This document shows positions 55,750 to 64,000 of a stretch of 64,000 nt of DNA, piece after piece (position 1 is the first letter of the stretch; every line of letters starts with the position of its first letter). Under the pieces are notes generated by a model. The model saw only the letters and a list, made by a program, of their open reading frames with translations. It had not been told where the DNA came from and made no database searches. The position numbers and the translations under genes were made by a program. Source of the DNA: Burkholderia latens (lineage in GTDB: Bacteria > Pseudomonadota > Gammaproteobacteria > Burkholderiales > Burkholderiaceae); assembly GCF_902499045.1 (NCBI RefSeq), contig NZ_CABVPL010000039.1, forward strand, positions 1 to 64,000. The letters are read 5' to 3'.

Positions 55750-57873
55750 TCAGAAGTCGATCTTCGCGCTCAGGCTCACCGTGCGCGGATCGCCCGGCTT
55801 CACATAGTCCGCGTACTGATATTCCCAGTAGCGGCGGTTCAGCACGTTGTCGATCGATGCGCGCAGCGTCACGTCGTGGCGCCCGACTCGCGTCAGGTAG
55901 CGCGCGCCGGCATTGACGACCAGGAAGCCCGGCGCGTCGAGGCCGCCGGCCGCGCGCAGCGGCGTCGCGCCGGTGAATTTCGCGTCGACGCCGAGCGTCA
56001 GCCCCGGTACGCCCGGCACCGCATAGCCGAGGTCGCCCGCGAGCACGAAGCGCGGTGCGCCCGCGACGCGGTTGCCGTTGTTGCCGGTCCCTTTCGCGTA
56101 CCACGCGTCCAGCACCATCGCGTCGAAGCCGGCGTTCCAGCGTGCGCCGAGTTTCGCGTGCGCACCGAACTCGATCCCCTGGACCACCGATTCACCGTCC
56201 TGCACGTAGACGTTCGCGGCATTCGCATATTCGGCGCTGCGTTCGATGCGGAACAGCGCGGCCGTCGCGCTCCAGCGCGCGTGCTCGCTCTTGATCCCCA
56301 GTTCGTACTGCTTGCTGCGCAGCGGCTTGAGCACCTGGCCCGCATTCGCGTAGACGTCGTTCACGCGGCTGCCGGGCTCGAGCGATTCGGCATAGCTCGC
56401 GTACACGGTCGTGGCCGGGGCGGGCTTGAACATCACGGCGAACGTCGGCGTCACGACGCCGTTCTGGCTGTAGCCGGGATCTTCGGCGCCGCTCGGTTCG
56501 AACGCGCGCTGCGCGTAATTCATGTAGCGCACGCCGGCGAGCACCGACCAGCGCTGGGTCAGCTGCACGGTGTCGCTCGCGAACAGCGACTTCTGCACGA
56601 TCTCGCTCGTGCGGTACTGGACGAAGCCGTGCGGGCTGTCGTAGCGGTACGGGTTCGGCGCGTAGAGGTTGCCGGTGCCGAGCGGCACGAACACGCTGTT
56701 CGCCGAATAGTCGTTGGCCTGCTTCTGCCACGACGCGCCGAGCACGATCCGGTGACTGAACGGGCCCGTGCGCACGGTGCCTTCGACCATTGCGCGCCAT
56801 TGGCTGAAGCGATGATCCTCCATCCCGACGTAGCGGCTGTCCGAATAGTTGCCGGCCGGGTCCGCCAGCGTCAGCGTGCTCTCGTTGCGGCGGCGCGTCG
56901 CCTTGCTGTAGCTGTACGCGACGTCGAGCAGCCAGTCCGGCGCAAGCTGGTACTGCAACCCGGCCGTGTAGAGCTGCAGGTTCGTGTTCAGGTACTGGTC
57001 CTTGCCGCCGAGGTTCGTCGTGCCGCCGCTGACCGTCGCCGGCAGCGCGCCGCTCGGGTAGCTGCCGGTGAAGATCGACGGCGTCTGGCCGGTCGTGCGA
57101 CGATCCTGGTACAGCGCGCCGAACGTCACGGAAAGGTCGCGCGTCAGATTTGCCTGCAGCGCGAGCGACACCGCATCGCGGCGGATGTTGCCGTCGTTGT
57201 AGGTCTTGCCTTCCTCATGGGTCGCGTTCAGCCGCGCGCCGAACATGCCGTTCGGCCCGAAGCGCTGGCCGAAGTCTACGTGCTCGGTCCAGACGTTCGT
57301 GCTGCGATAGCCGACGTCGACACTTCGCACCGGCTCCGTTCCCGGCTGCTTCGTCACGTAGTTGACTACGCCGCCGGGCGTCACGAAGCCGTACAGGAAA
57401 CCGCCGAGCCCCTTCAGCAGTTCGACGCGCTCGAGCTGCTCGTACGGCATCGTGATCCCGTACGTGACGAACGGCAGTCCGTCGATCTTGTAGCCGTTCT
57501 GCCAGTCGAGCTGCATGCCGCGCACGGTCATGTAGCTCGCCCATGCGCTGTACGCGCCGCTGTTGTCGGACACCGACGCGTCGTTCGCGAACACGTCGCC
57601 GAGCTTGTACGGCTGGCGCGCCTCGAGTTCCTCCGACGTGACGATGGTCGTCGAGAACGGCGTGTCGAGCTGGCGCCGCGCGCCGAGCGCGCCGGCCGAG
57701 ATGTCGTCGGTCAGGTGCTGCGGCGAATCGCGCGCGGCCGTGATGTTCAGGGCCGGCAGCGTGGCGGCGTCGCCCGGTGAATCGTCGGCATGCGCGAGCG
57801 ATGCGGCGAAGCAGGCGAGGGCCGCGGCGAGACGGCGCGGGCGTACGGGACGGCGGGCGATGCGGACGGTCAT
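55750..57873 (-). CDS. TonB-dependent siderophore receptor
   Basis: A 707-aa outer-membrane protein. Signal peptide: RPRRLAAALACFAASLAHA, cleavage before DDSPG. The plug has FSTTIVTSEELEARQPYKLG, MTVRGMQLDWQNGYKIDGLP and ERVELLKGLGGFLYGFVTPG GVVNYVTKQ, the last typical of siderophore receptors. The 22-strand barrel ends TVSLSAKIDF with terminal phenylalanine. It imports a ferric siderophore using TonB-ExbBD. A Fur-box-like palindrome lies just before the start, and the gene is divergent from a PepSY membrane protein. The ligand is not known. Confidence 0.93.
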   Translation of the reverse strand: MTVRIARRPVRPRRLAAALACFAASLAHADDSPGDAATLPALNITAARDSPQHLTDDISAGALGARRQLDTPFSTTIVTSEELEARQPYKLGDVFANDASVSDNSGAYSAWASYMTVRGMQLDWQNGYKIDGLPFVTYGITMPYEQLERVELLKGLGGFLYGFVTPGGVVNYVTKQPGTEPVRSVDVGYRSTNVWTEHVDFGQRFGPNGMFGARLNATHEEGKTYNDGNIRRDAVSLALQANLTRDLSVTFGALYQDRRTTGQTPSIFTGSYPSGALPATVSGGTTNLGGKDQYLNTNLQLYTAGLQYQLAPDWLLDVAYSYSKATRRRNESTLTLADPAGNYSDSRYVGMEDHRFSQWRAMVEGTVRTGPFSHRIVLGASWQKQANDYSANSVFVPLGTGNLYAPNPYRYDSPHGFVQYRTSEIVQKSLFASDTVQLTQRWSVLAGVRYMNYAQRAFEPSGAEDPGYSQNGVVTPTFAVMFKPAPATTVYASYAESLEPGSRVNDVYANAGQVLKPLRSKQYELGIKSEHARWSATAALFRIERSAEYANAANVYVQDGESVVQGIEFGAHAKLGARWNAGFDAMVLDAWYAKGTGNNGNRVAGAPRFVLAGDLGYAVPGVPGLTLGVDAKFTGATPLRAAGGLDAPGFLVVNAGARYLTRVGRHDVTLRASIDNVLNRRYWEYQYADYVKPGDPRTVSLSAKIDF

Positions 57874-57887
57874 GGCGATGGATTAAA

Positions 57888-57912
57888 AATGCGAGTAAGA
57901 ATCATTCGCATT
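57888..57912. promoter_or_regulatory. Fur box (iron repression) between TonB receptor and PepSY gene
   Basis: AATGCGAGTAAGAATCATTCGCATT is a near-palindrome with arms AATGCGA/TCGCATT and the inner AATCATT seen in Fur sites. It begins 15 bp upstream of the receptor start and would repress it under iron-replete conditions. Being in the divergent region it may also act on the PepSY gene. Confidence 0.7.
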
Positions 57913-58101
57913 GCGTTAAAATGCCGCGCATCGTATCAAAACCCGCGGAACACGCAACAATTCCATGCCGCATACATGGACTTCCGCCCGTGCGTCGCCA
58001 CGGCGGTCGGCTGTCGCGCGGCACAGACCTTCCATGACCTGCATCCCGTCCATTCGCGGCCGCCGTGCGCGCCGGGCCGCCTTCTCAGCGCGGAGCGCGC
58101 G

Positions 58102-59334
58102 ATGAATGCGCTGTTGCGACCGCTGCTCGTCCGTCTGCATCGCTGGTTCGGGCTTGCCATCGCGTTGTTCCTGTTCGTCGCGGGGCTGACCGGCGCGCTG
58201 ATCGCGTGGGACCACGAGCTCGATGCCGCGCTAAATCCGGGTTTCTACGTCGCGCACGGCGACGGCGCACCGATGCCGCCGCTCGACCTCGCGGCGCGTA
58301 TCGAGGCCGCCGACCCGCGCGTGCAAGTGACCTACCTGCCGCTCGCGATCGAGCCTGGACACACGCTGCAGGTAGGCGTGATGCCGCGCACCGATGCGTC
58401 GGGCCACACGCCCGTGCTCGATTTCAATCAGATCGCCGTCGACCCCGCGACGGGCGCCGTGCAGGCGCGTCGCGAATGGGGTGCGCTATCGATCGCGCGG
58501 CTCGACCTGATGCCGTTCATCTACCGGCTGCACTACTCGTTGTTCCTGCCGGTGTATGGCGGGGTCAACTTCGGCTTCTGGGTGATGGGCGTGGTCGGCA
58601 TCGTGTGGGCGATCGACTGCGTGGTCGCGCTCGCGCTCGCGTTTCCGAATCCGAAAAGCTGGCGCAAGTCGTTCGCGTTCCGCGTGCGGCGCGGCGGTTA
58701 TCCGCTCGTGTTCGACCTGCATCGCTCGGGCGGCGTCTGGGTGTGGGGGCTCCTGCTCGTCGTTGCGGTTACATCGATCTCGATGAACCTCGCCGTGCCG
58801 GTCGTGCGGCCGCTGGTGTCGCTGGTTTCGCCGCTGGCCGAGACGCCGTACACGAATCCCGAGCATTTCCCGCCGGCGCCGCCGAGCAGCCGGGTGCTGC
58901 CGCGCGAGCGGATCGTCGCGCTCGCCCGCTCGGCCGGACGCGAGGCCGGGATTGCCGCACCGCCCGGCGCGCTGCTGTTCGCGCCGGCGATGAACGTCTA
59001 TGCGGTCGGGTTCTTCACGCCTGGCAACGATCACGGCGACGTCGGGCTCGGCAACGCGTGGCTCTACTGGGATGCGGTGACGGGCAAACGTGTCGCCGCG
59101 CAGGTGCCGGGCCGCGGGTCGGCCGGCGACATCTTCATGCAGGCGCAGTTTCCGCTGCACTCCGGGCGGATCGCCGGCGTCGCGGGTCGCATCGCGGTGA
59201 GCGCACTCGGCGTCGTCATCGCAATGCTCAGCGTGACGGGCATCTGCATCTGGGTGAAGAAGCGCAGTGCCCGCGTGCGGGCGGCGCGCGGCGTGCGGGC
59301 GGCGCCGGTGGCGCCGTCACGCGGGACGAACTGA
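58102..59334 (+). CDS. PepSY-associated transmembrane protein
   Basis: A 410-aa inner-membrane protein with about four membrane helices: LHRWFGLAIALFLFVAGLTG ALIAWDHEL near the N-terminus, GFWVMGVVGIVWAIDCVVAL, VWGLLLVVAVTSISMNLAVP and VSALGVVIAMLSVTGICIWV. The LHRW/G-x-x-W pattern and a periplasmic PepSY-type domain define the family, commonly found next to siderophore receptors and thought to reduce or release iron in the periplasm. ATG 58102 follows GCGGAGCGCGC. It is divergent from the TonB receptor, sharing the Fur region. Confidence 0.9.
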   Translation: MNALLRPLLVRLHRWFGLAIALFLFVAGLTGALIAWDHELDAALNPGFYVAHGDGAPMPPLDLAARIEAADPRVQVTYLPLAIEPGHTLQVGVMPRTDASGHTPVLDFNQIAVDPATGAVQARREWGALSIARLDLMPFIYRLHYSLFLPVYGGVNFGFWVMGVVGIVWAIDCVVALALAFPNPKSWRKSFAFRVRRGGYPLVFDLHRSGGVWVWGLLLVVAVTSISMNLAVPVVRPLVSLVSPLAETPYTNPEHFPPAPPSSRVLPRERIVALARSAGREAGIAAPPGALLFAPAMNVYAVGFFTPGNDHGDVGLGNAWLYWDAVTGKRVAAQVPGRGSAGDIFMQAQFPLHSGRIAGVAGRIAVSALGVVIAMLSVTGICIWVKKRSARVRAARGVRAAPVAPSRGTN

Positions 59335-59667
59335 TGCGAAGTCGGTTGATGTGCCGACGCAGACGTATGGAGTGCGGGAGCGGATGTGGGGAGGCGCTCC
59401 GGCCGCCAGCCGTAGCCGCCACGCCCCCCGTGGCCCCTGGGCCCAAGCCCGAAGCCGAAGCCGAAGCCGAAGCCGAAGCCGAAGCCGAAGCCCGAAGCCC
59501 GAAGCCCGAAGCCCGAAGCCCGAAGCCCGAAGCCCGAAGCCCGAAGCCCGAAGCCCGAAGCCCGAGGCGCCCGGCGCTGCGGCATGGGCGCGTGATGTCG
59601 CGAGGTCACGATGTCGGAGGATACGCACGCCCCCAGCCGCGCTCGCCGCCCCGCGGGCCAGTCGCCG
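59335..59667. other. Intergenic region with 6- and 7-bp repeats, between convergent genes
   Basis: The 333-bp gap between the ends of the PepSY gene and tag holds the GAAGCC/GAAGCCC array. Apart from it, no hairpin terminator with T-run was seen. Confidence 0.5.
59451..59563. repeat. Compound tandem repeat: 6 x GAAGCC then 11 x GAAGCCC
   Basis: Six copies of GAAGCC (59451-59486) lead without interruption into eleven copies of GAAGCCC (59487-59563). The heptamer differs from the hexamer by one added C. It lies between convergent genes and is open in several frames, but there is no sign of translation. Copy number is probably variable between strains. Confidence 0.95.
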
Positions 59668-60270
59668 TCAACCCGTCTTCCGCTTCCGTGCCGTCTGTTT
59701 GCCGCCGAGTGCCGCGCATTTCGCGTGACACGGGCAGCCGGCCTCGTGGTCGTTGACCATCCCGGTTGCCTGCATCAGCGCGTAGCAGATCGTCGAGCCG
59801 ACGAACTTGCAGCCGTAACCCTTCAGCGCCTTGCTGAGCGCGTCCGACTGGGCGGTCGACGCGGGTGCGTCGCGGTACGATGCCCACGCGTTCTGGATCG
59901 GCGTGTGATCGACAAACGACCACAGGAACTCCGCGAGCGACCCGTGATCCTCACGAATGCGCTGCACGGCCCGTGCATTGGTCACCGCGGATTCGACCTT
60001 CGCGCGATTGCGCACGATGCCGGGATTCTCGAGCAGCTTCTCGATGCGCTTCGGCGTGAAGCGTGCGACCGCGTCGACATCGAAGTCGGCGAATGCCTCG
60101 CGATAGCCGGTGCGCTTGTTCAGGATCGTCGACCACGACAGCCCCGCCTGCGCGCCTTCCAGGATCAGCATTTCGAACAGGTGACGATCGTCATGCGACG
60201 GCACGCCCCATTCGGTATCGTGATAGTGAGCATCCGCTTCCGTCTTGACCCAGTTGCACCGCTGCGACAT
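59668..60270 (-). CDS. tag: DNA-3-methyladenine glycosylase I
   Basis: A 200-aa HhH-family glycosylase. N-terminus QRCNWVKTEADAHYHDTEWG VP is diagnostic of Tag, with Cys5 and His17 as zinc ligands; the matching C-terminal ligands lie in NDHEAGCPCHAKC. The base-binding region reads EGAQAGLSWSTILNKR. It removes 3-methyladenine from alkylated DNA. Length is normal; the C-terminal tail KQTARKRKTG is basic. Confidence 0.96.
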   Translation of the reverse strand: MSQRCNWVKTEADAHYHDTEWGVPSHDDRHLFEMLILEGAQAGLSWSTILNKRTGYREAFADFDVDAVARFTPKRIEKLLENPGIVRNRAKVESAVTNARAVQRIREDHGSLAEFLWSFVDHTPIQNAWASYRDAPASTAQSDALSKALKGYGCKFVGSTICYALMQATGMVNDHEAGCPCHAKCAALGGKQTARKRKTG

Positions 60271-60412
60271 CGTCAGCCTCGTTCCAGTGTCGATTTCGAT
60301 CGTGCCAGCATAACGGAACGCCCTGTCGCGGGGTAGCTGGCCGAACGGCAGATGGGCGCGCGGCGCCGATCCGGTTAAGCTTGGCGCCTGTTCGAATCAG
60401 CAGGATCAACGC

Positions 60413-61294
60413 ATGACGGCATTACTTTTTGCGATCGGCATCGACGGCGGCGGCACCGGTACCCGCGCGGTGCTGGCAGACCGGCACGGGCGCGAGCTCG
60501 CGCAGGGGCGTGGCGGCCCGTCGGGGCTCGGTCTTGGCATCGAGCGCGCGTGGGCGTCGATCGGCGCGGCGTGTGCCGACGCATTCACGCGGGCCGGGCT
60601 CGCGTTCGACTGGTCGCAATGCGCGCTCGGCTGCGGGCTCGCGGGCGTCAACAATGCCGCGTGGCTCGCCGCGTTCCGCGCGCAGGCGCCACTCGGCGCG
60701 CTCGCGATCGAAAGCGACGCGTATACGACCGTCGTGGGCGCGCACGGCGGCGCGCCGGGGCTCATCGTCGCGCTCGGCACCGGCAGCATCGCGGCCGCGC
60801 TCGACGCTGCGGGAGACTGCCGCATCGCCGGCGGCTTCGGCTTCCCGTCCGGTGACGAGGCGAGCGGCGCGTGGCTCGGCATGCGCGCGCTGGCGTATGC
60901 GCAGCAGGCACTGGACGGCCGCGTGCCGCGCGACGCGCTGGCCGACGCGCTGCTCGCGGAAACCGGCGCGAACGATCGCGACGCGCTCGTCCAATGGTCG
61001 TGTGACGCCAACCAGACGATCTACGCGCGCCTCGCGCCGATCCTGATCGCGCACCGCGGCCACCCGTATGCGGCCGCGCTGATCGCGCAAGCCGGTGACG
61101 AGATCGGCAAGATGATCGACGCGCTCGATCCGCACCGGGTGCTGCCGGTCGCGCTGTGCGGCGGCCTGGCCGACGCGCTTGCGCCGTCCGTGCCGGCCCG
61201 CCACGCGGCCCGGTTGCGCGCGCCGCTCGACGATTCCGCGCATGGCGCGCTGCGGCTCGCGCTGCGGGCGTTGGCGGCGGCTGAAGCAGGCTGA
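60413..61294 (+). CDS. BadF/BadG/BcrA/BcrD-family ATPase (N-acetylglucosamine kinase-like)
   Basis: A 293-aa sugar-kinase/HSP70-fold protein. Phosphate-1 motif LLFAIGIDGGGTGTRAVLAD, phosphate-2 LIVALGTGSIAAALDAAGDC and FPSGDEASGAWLGMRAL fit the GlcNAc/GlcN kinase subgroup. It likely phosphorylates amino sugars released from peptidoglycan or chitin. It is the first of two co-oriented genes, about 100 bp before a HAD phosphatase, and starts 139 bp from the divergent tag. Confidence 0.85.
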   Translation: MTALLFAIGIDGGGTGTRAVLADRHGRELAQGRGGPSGLGLGIERAWASIGAACADAFTRAGLAFDWSQCALGCGLAGVNNAAWLAAFRAQAPLGALAIESDAYTTVVGAHGGAPGLIVALGTGSIAAALDAAGDCRIAGGFGFPSGDEASGAWLGMRALAYAQQALDGRVPRDALADALLAETGANDRDALVQWSCDANQTIYARLAPILIAHRGHPYAAALIAQAGDEIGKMIDALDPHRVLPVALCGGLADALAPSVPARHAARLRAPLDDSAHGALRLALRALAAAEAG

Positions 61295-61396
61295 CGGGTG
61301 GAAGTTGGACGGGTGCCCCAGCCGCCCGACGCGCGTGCGGCCGCGACGGTAAAATGGCATTCCCGCAGCATCCTGCGCGCCAATCCCCCCGCGTCC

Positions 61397-62230
61397 ATGT
61401 ACAAAGTCATCGCCACCGATCTCGACGGCACCCTGCTGAACAGCGACCACCAACTCGATCCGTACACGATCGAGACCGTCCGCCGGCTCGACCGCGACGG
61501 CGTGCAGTTCGTGATCGCGACGGGGCGCCACTACGCGGACGTCGCCGGGATCCGCGACGTGCTGGGCATCCGGCCGTACCTGATCACGTCGAACGGCGCG
61601 CGCGTGCATGCGCCGGACGATACGGCGATCCATGCGCAGGACATCGATCCCAGGATCGTTCGCGGCCTCGTGCAGCCGGGCGTGACGGGCGCGCACGGGC
61701 GCGTGATCGTCAATCTGTTTACCGACCGCGGCTGGCTGATCGACCGCGAAGCGCCGCACCTGCTCGCATTCCACCAGGATTCCGGCTTCCGGTACGAGGT
61801 GATCGACATGGCCGCGCACGACGGCGCCGACATCGCGAAGGTGCTGTACATCGGCGAGCCGGCGGATCTGGCGGTGGTCGCCGAGCAGATGCGCGTGCAA
61901 TTCGGCGATGCGTTGTACGTCACGTACTCGCTGCCCGACTGCCTCGAAGTGATGACCGCGAACGTGTCGAAGGGCCGTGCGCTGCGCGCTGTGCTCGCGC
62001 GACTGGGCGTGGACGCCGGCCACTGCGTCGCGTTCGGCGACAACATGAACGATATCGACCTGCTCGAAACGGCCGGCCATGCATTCATGATGAACAACGC
62101 GAATCCCGACCTGATCGCGCAATTGCCGCATATCCCGCGGATCGGCAACAACTTCGACGCGGGCGTTGCCCGTCACCTGCGCACGCTGTTCGCGCTGGAG
62201 GACACGCTCGACGGCGTGGCCGCGTCCTGA
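61397..62230 (+). CDS. Cof-type HAD-IIB phosphatase
   Basis: A 277-aa protein with HAD motif I IATDLDGTLLNSD, a C2 cap, and motif IV CVAFGDNMNDIDLLETAGHA. Family members (YidA/Cof-like) dephosphorylate sugar phosphates or cofactor precursors. The ATG at 61397 is right before the catalytic Asp, as usual; a longer start at 61298 is unlikely. It follows the kinase-like gene, and the two might form a small sugar-phosphate unit. Confidence 0.92.
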   Translation: MYKVIATDLDGTLLNSDHQLDPYTIETVRRLDRDGVQFVIATGRHYADVAGIRDVLGIRPYLITSNGARVHAPDDTAIHAQDIDPRIVRGLVQPGVTGAHGRVIVNLFTDRGWLIDREAPHLLAFHQDSGFRYEVIDMAAHDGADIAKVLYIGEPADLAVVAEQMRVQFGDALYVTYSLPDCLEVMTANVSKGRALRAVLARLGVDAGHCVAFGDNMNDIDLLETAGHAFMMNNANPDLIAQLPHIPRIGNNFDAGVARHLRTLFALEDTLDGVAAS

Positions 62231-62251
62231 GTGTCCTGAGCGGACATGAAA

Positions 62252-62274
62252 AACGGGCGCCAGCGGCGCCCGTT
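62252..62274. terminator. Hairpin between HAD phosphatase and aqpZ
   Basis: AACGGGCGCC-AGC-GGCGCCCGTT, a 10-bp perfect stem preceded by GAAAA on the plus strand (which is TTTTC when read on the minus strand) and followed by CAAATT. It probably ends both converging transcripts. Confidence 0.75.
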
Positions 62275-62345
62275 CAAATTGCCTGCCTCGATGTTGTTCG
62301 ACAGCGTGAGGCTCGCTGCTCTGCTCGCGCGACCCCGTAACGTTT

Positions 62346-63086
62346 TTATTCGATGGTGCGAGCGGAGGCGGGCAGCACGCCGACGGCATCGTCGCGCCCT
62401 GCGATCAGCGGGTAGACGACCCCGGCAATCGCTGCGCCGATGATCGGCGCGATCCAGAACAGCCACAGCTGGCCGATCGCGTCGCCGCCGACGAACAGCG
62501 CGGGGCCGGTCGAGCGGGCCGGGTTCACCGACGTGTTCGTGACCGGAATCGAGATCAGGTGGATCAGCGTCAGGCACAGGCCGATCGCGATCGGCGCGAA
62601 GCCGGCCGGCGCGCGCTTGTCGGTGGCGCCGAGAATCACGAACAGGAAGAAGCCCGTCATCACGACTTCGCAGATGAACGCCGCGCCGAGCGAGTAGTGG
62701 CCGGGCGAACGCTCGCCGAAGCCGTTGGTCGCGAAACCGCTGCCGACGACGTCGAAGCCCGGCTTGCCGGTCGCGATCAGGTACAGCACGAACGCGCCGA
62801 GCGTCGCGCCGACGACCTGCGCGACGATGTACGGCGCGAGATCGCGTGCGGGAAAGCGGCCGGCGACGGTCAGGCCCACACTCACAGCCGGATTCAAATG
62901 GCAACCCGAAATGTGGCCGATCGCGAATGCCATCGTCAGCACGGTCAGGCCGAATGCGAGTGCGACGCCGGCAAACCCGATGCCGAGGCCCGGAAAGGCG
63001 GCGGCCAGCACGGCGCTTCCGCACCCGCCGAGCACCAGCCAGAACGTGCCGAATACCTCTGCAGCCAGACGCTGAGAAAGATTCAT
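62346..63086 (-). CDS. aqpZ: Aquaporin Z (water channel)
   Basis: A 246-aa protein with six membrane helices and the two half-helix motifs [13 protein letters not shown] and [15 protein letters not shown]. The Arg after the second NPA and an overall AqpZ-like pattern suggest water rather than glycerol specificity. It equilibrates water across the inner membrane under osmotic change. N-terminus [26 protein letters not shown] is canonical. The long gap upstream (about 300 bp) lies between it and the divergent H-NS-family gene. Confidence 0.96.
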   Translation of the reverse strand: MNLSQRLAAEVFGTFWLVLGGCGSAVLAAAFPGLGIGFAGVALAFGLTVLTMAFAIGHISGCHLNPAVSVGLTVAGRFPARDLAPYIVAQVVGATLGAFVLYLIATGKPGFDVVGSGFATNGFGERSPGHYSLGAAFICEVVMTGFFLFVILGATDKRAPAGFAPIAIGLCLTLIHLISIPVTNTSVNPARSTGPALFVGGDAIGQLWLFWIAPIIGAAIAGVVYPLIAGRDDAVGVLPASARTIE

Positions 63087-63385
63087 GTAGGGACCTCGTT
63101 CAAGTCGGTTGAAGACACCGTGCGGCCGGCTGATTTAATCCGACGCCCGGAATTGGTCTGGATTATAGGAAATGAATCGGGTTCGGGAGGGTCAACGATT
63201 GTTAAATTTGAATGACCGAGGAATGGCCTTTATTAGAATAAGCCCGCATTCTCGATATAGCGGAACGGGTTAAAAATGACGGCATTAATTTCGAAGAGCA
63301 GGGCGGCAGTGCTGATGACGTAACGGGGTGTTGGCGTTCCGGCAAACTTGCCGGAGCCGTATCATGGAAAAGAGGGAGTCGAAAA
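63087..63385. other. AT-richer divergent region between aqpZ and the H-NS-like gene
   Basis: About 300 bp with stretches such as TTAAATTTGAATGACC and GGTTAAAAATGACGGCATTAATTTCG, clearly lower in GC than the coding regions. It probably carries both promoters and may itself bind H-NS-type proteins. No reading frame was recognised. Confidence 0.5.
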
Positions 63386-63682
63386 ATGTCTCAATACGCG
63401 AAACTCAAGGCGCAGATCGCCGATCTGCAGGCTCAGGCGGACGACGTGCGCCGCCAGGAAGTCGCGGCGGTGATCGCCGACGTCCAGCGGATGATTGCCG
63501 AATATGGGCTGACGGCCCAGGATCTGGGCTTTGCGGAGCGCGCGCGGCGCGGTCGTCCGCCGAAAAAGACGCCGCTGCCGCCGAAATACCGCGACCCGAA
63601 GTCGGGTGCGACCTGGAGCGGCCGCGGCAAGCCGCCGAATTGGATCGTCGGGAAAAATCGCGATCGTTTCCTGATCGCATGA
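63386..63682 (+). CDS. H-NS/MvaT-like histone-family nucleoid protein (Burkholderia Bv3F/BpH3-type)
   Basis: A 98-aa protein. The N-terminal coiled coil (KLKAQIADLQAQADDVRRQE VAAVIADVQRMIAEYG) mediates oligomerisation. The C-terminal part has RRGRPPKKTPLPPKYRDPKS and the AT-hook-like DNA contact TWSGRGKPPNWI of the betaproteobacterial H-NS family. It silences AT-rich, often acquired DNA, which would include the low-GC effector pair at 3.1 kb. Paralogues are usual in this genus. It ends at a strong terminator. Confidence 0.94.
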   Translation: MSQYAKLKAQIADLQAQADDVRRQEVAAVIADVQRMIAEYGLTAQDLGFAERARRGRPPKKTPLPPKYRDPKSGATWSGRGKPPNWIVGKNRDRFLIA

Positions 63683-63693
63683 CCGCACAAAAG

Positions 63694-63732
63694 AAAGAGC
63701 CGCATCGACGATGCGGCTCTTTGGTTTTTTCG
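63694..63732 (+). terminator. Terminator after the H-NS-like gene
   Basis: AAAGAGCCGCAT-CGACG-ATGCGGCTCTTT, a 12-bp perfect stem followed by GGTTTTTT. An intrinsic terminator, 12 bp after the stop codon. Confidence 0.92.
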
Positions 63733-63785
63733 CGCCGTTTTCGGCGCGGATTTTCCCGGCTATTTGCTGACGAATTTCGTCGGCG

Positions 63786-64000
63786 TCAGCCGCCGGCGAC
63801 TTGACGCAGCGTCGGTCGTTTCGCCGCCGCGCAAAGCGTTTCGTAAGTTTCGACATAGCGCCGCGCCATCGCCTTCGCGCTGAAACGCGTGTCGAAGCGC
63901 GCGCGGATCGCGTCGCGCGACAGGCTGTCGATCCGGTGCAGCGCGCCGACCGCGCCCTGCACGTCCTCGACGATGAAGCCCGTCACGCCGTCCTCGATCA
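63786..64000 (-). CDS. Glycosyltransferase (GT4-like), C-terminal end only
   Basis: The gene continues beyond the right edge. The visible part reads IEDGVTGFIVEDVQGAVGAL, then RIDSLSRDAIRARFDTRFSA and YVETYETLCAAAKRP. The (V/I)EDGVTGFIV sequence with a following helix is the usual end of GT-B group-1 glycosyltransferases that bind nucleotide sugars. The product is unknown because the catalytic domain is outside the window. Confidence 0.75.
   Translation of the reverse strand, partial: IEDGVTGFIVEDVQGAVGALHRIDSLSRDAIRARFDTRFSAKAMARRYVETYETLCAAAKRPTLRQVAGG

Noticed and set aside
59451-59563. Coding repeat (PEARSPK-type) or CRISPR-like array
   Set aside because: Units are 6-7 bp without spacers, and the frames have no start signals; it is a microsatellite.

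Overview
The window is about 64 kb of high-GC betaproteobacterial chromosome. Gene content, codon use (strong G/C third position) and protein sequences fit a Burkholderia, most likely the Burkholderia cepacia complex, chromosome 1. This rests on recalled protein resemblance and was not tested by search. There is no phage, insertion sequence or CRISPR array. Nearly all of it is intact genes, many joined by 4-bp ATGA or GTGA overlaps.

Left part (1-20 kb), metabolism. An AraC/GyrI-type regulator and a CmpX-like membrane protein come first. A low-GC pair follows: a DUF2778/Tlde1-like L,D-transpeptidase-type protein overlapping a small two-helix membrane protein, which looks like an orphan type VI secretion effector and its immunity protein. 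Next is a shell-less ethanolamine pathway: permease (eat), ammonia-lyase (eutBC), then a LysR/MFS divergent pair, an AldB/ExaC-type aldehyde dehydrogenase and a EutR-like regulator. The aldehyde dehydrogenase and eutR are each preceded by a sequence with -24/-12 (sigma-54) promoter spacing. After them lie a ThDP enzyme coupled to a GT9-like protein, an orphan antitoxin-like reading frame, and sdaA.

Middle-left (18-32 kb). Glycine and serine catabolism (gcvT-gcvH-gcvP, an alginate-lyase-family gene, sdaA) lies on the minus strand behind a tandem glycine riboswitch. A lipoprotein, a Gfo/Idh oxidoreductase, an SGNH hydrolase, the helicase rep, a di-heme cytochrome c and tRNA-Arg(CCG) follow.

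Middle-right (32.5-55 kb), surface glycan and flagellum. Two divergent, tightly packed operons start from one 510-bp region. The minus arm holds a large glycosyltransferase, a sugar aminotransferase, two methyltransferases, a WbqC protein and a FAD oxidoreductase. The plus arm holds four TPR/O-GlcNAc-transferase-like (GT41) proteins, a UDP-glucuronate-decarboxylase-like enzyme and a sugar C-methyltransferase-like protein. The plus arm converges on fliT-fliD-fliC, whose flagellin is unusually short. The arrangement is best read as a flagellin glycosylation locus. Two of the GT41 genes share an approximately 560-bp, nearly identical direct repeat.

Right end (55-64 kb). rpsU, a Fur-box-controlled TonB siderophore receptor divergent from a PepSY membrane protein, tag, a BadF/GlcNAc-kinase-like ATPase, a Cof-type HAD phosphatase, aqpZ, an H-NS-family protein, and the 3' end of a glycosyltransferase cut by the window edge. 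Short 6- and 7-bp tandem repeats occur at three intergenic sites (1-98, 55610-55641, 59451-59563).
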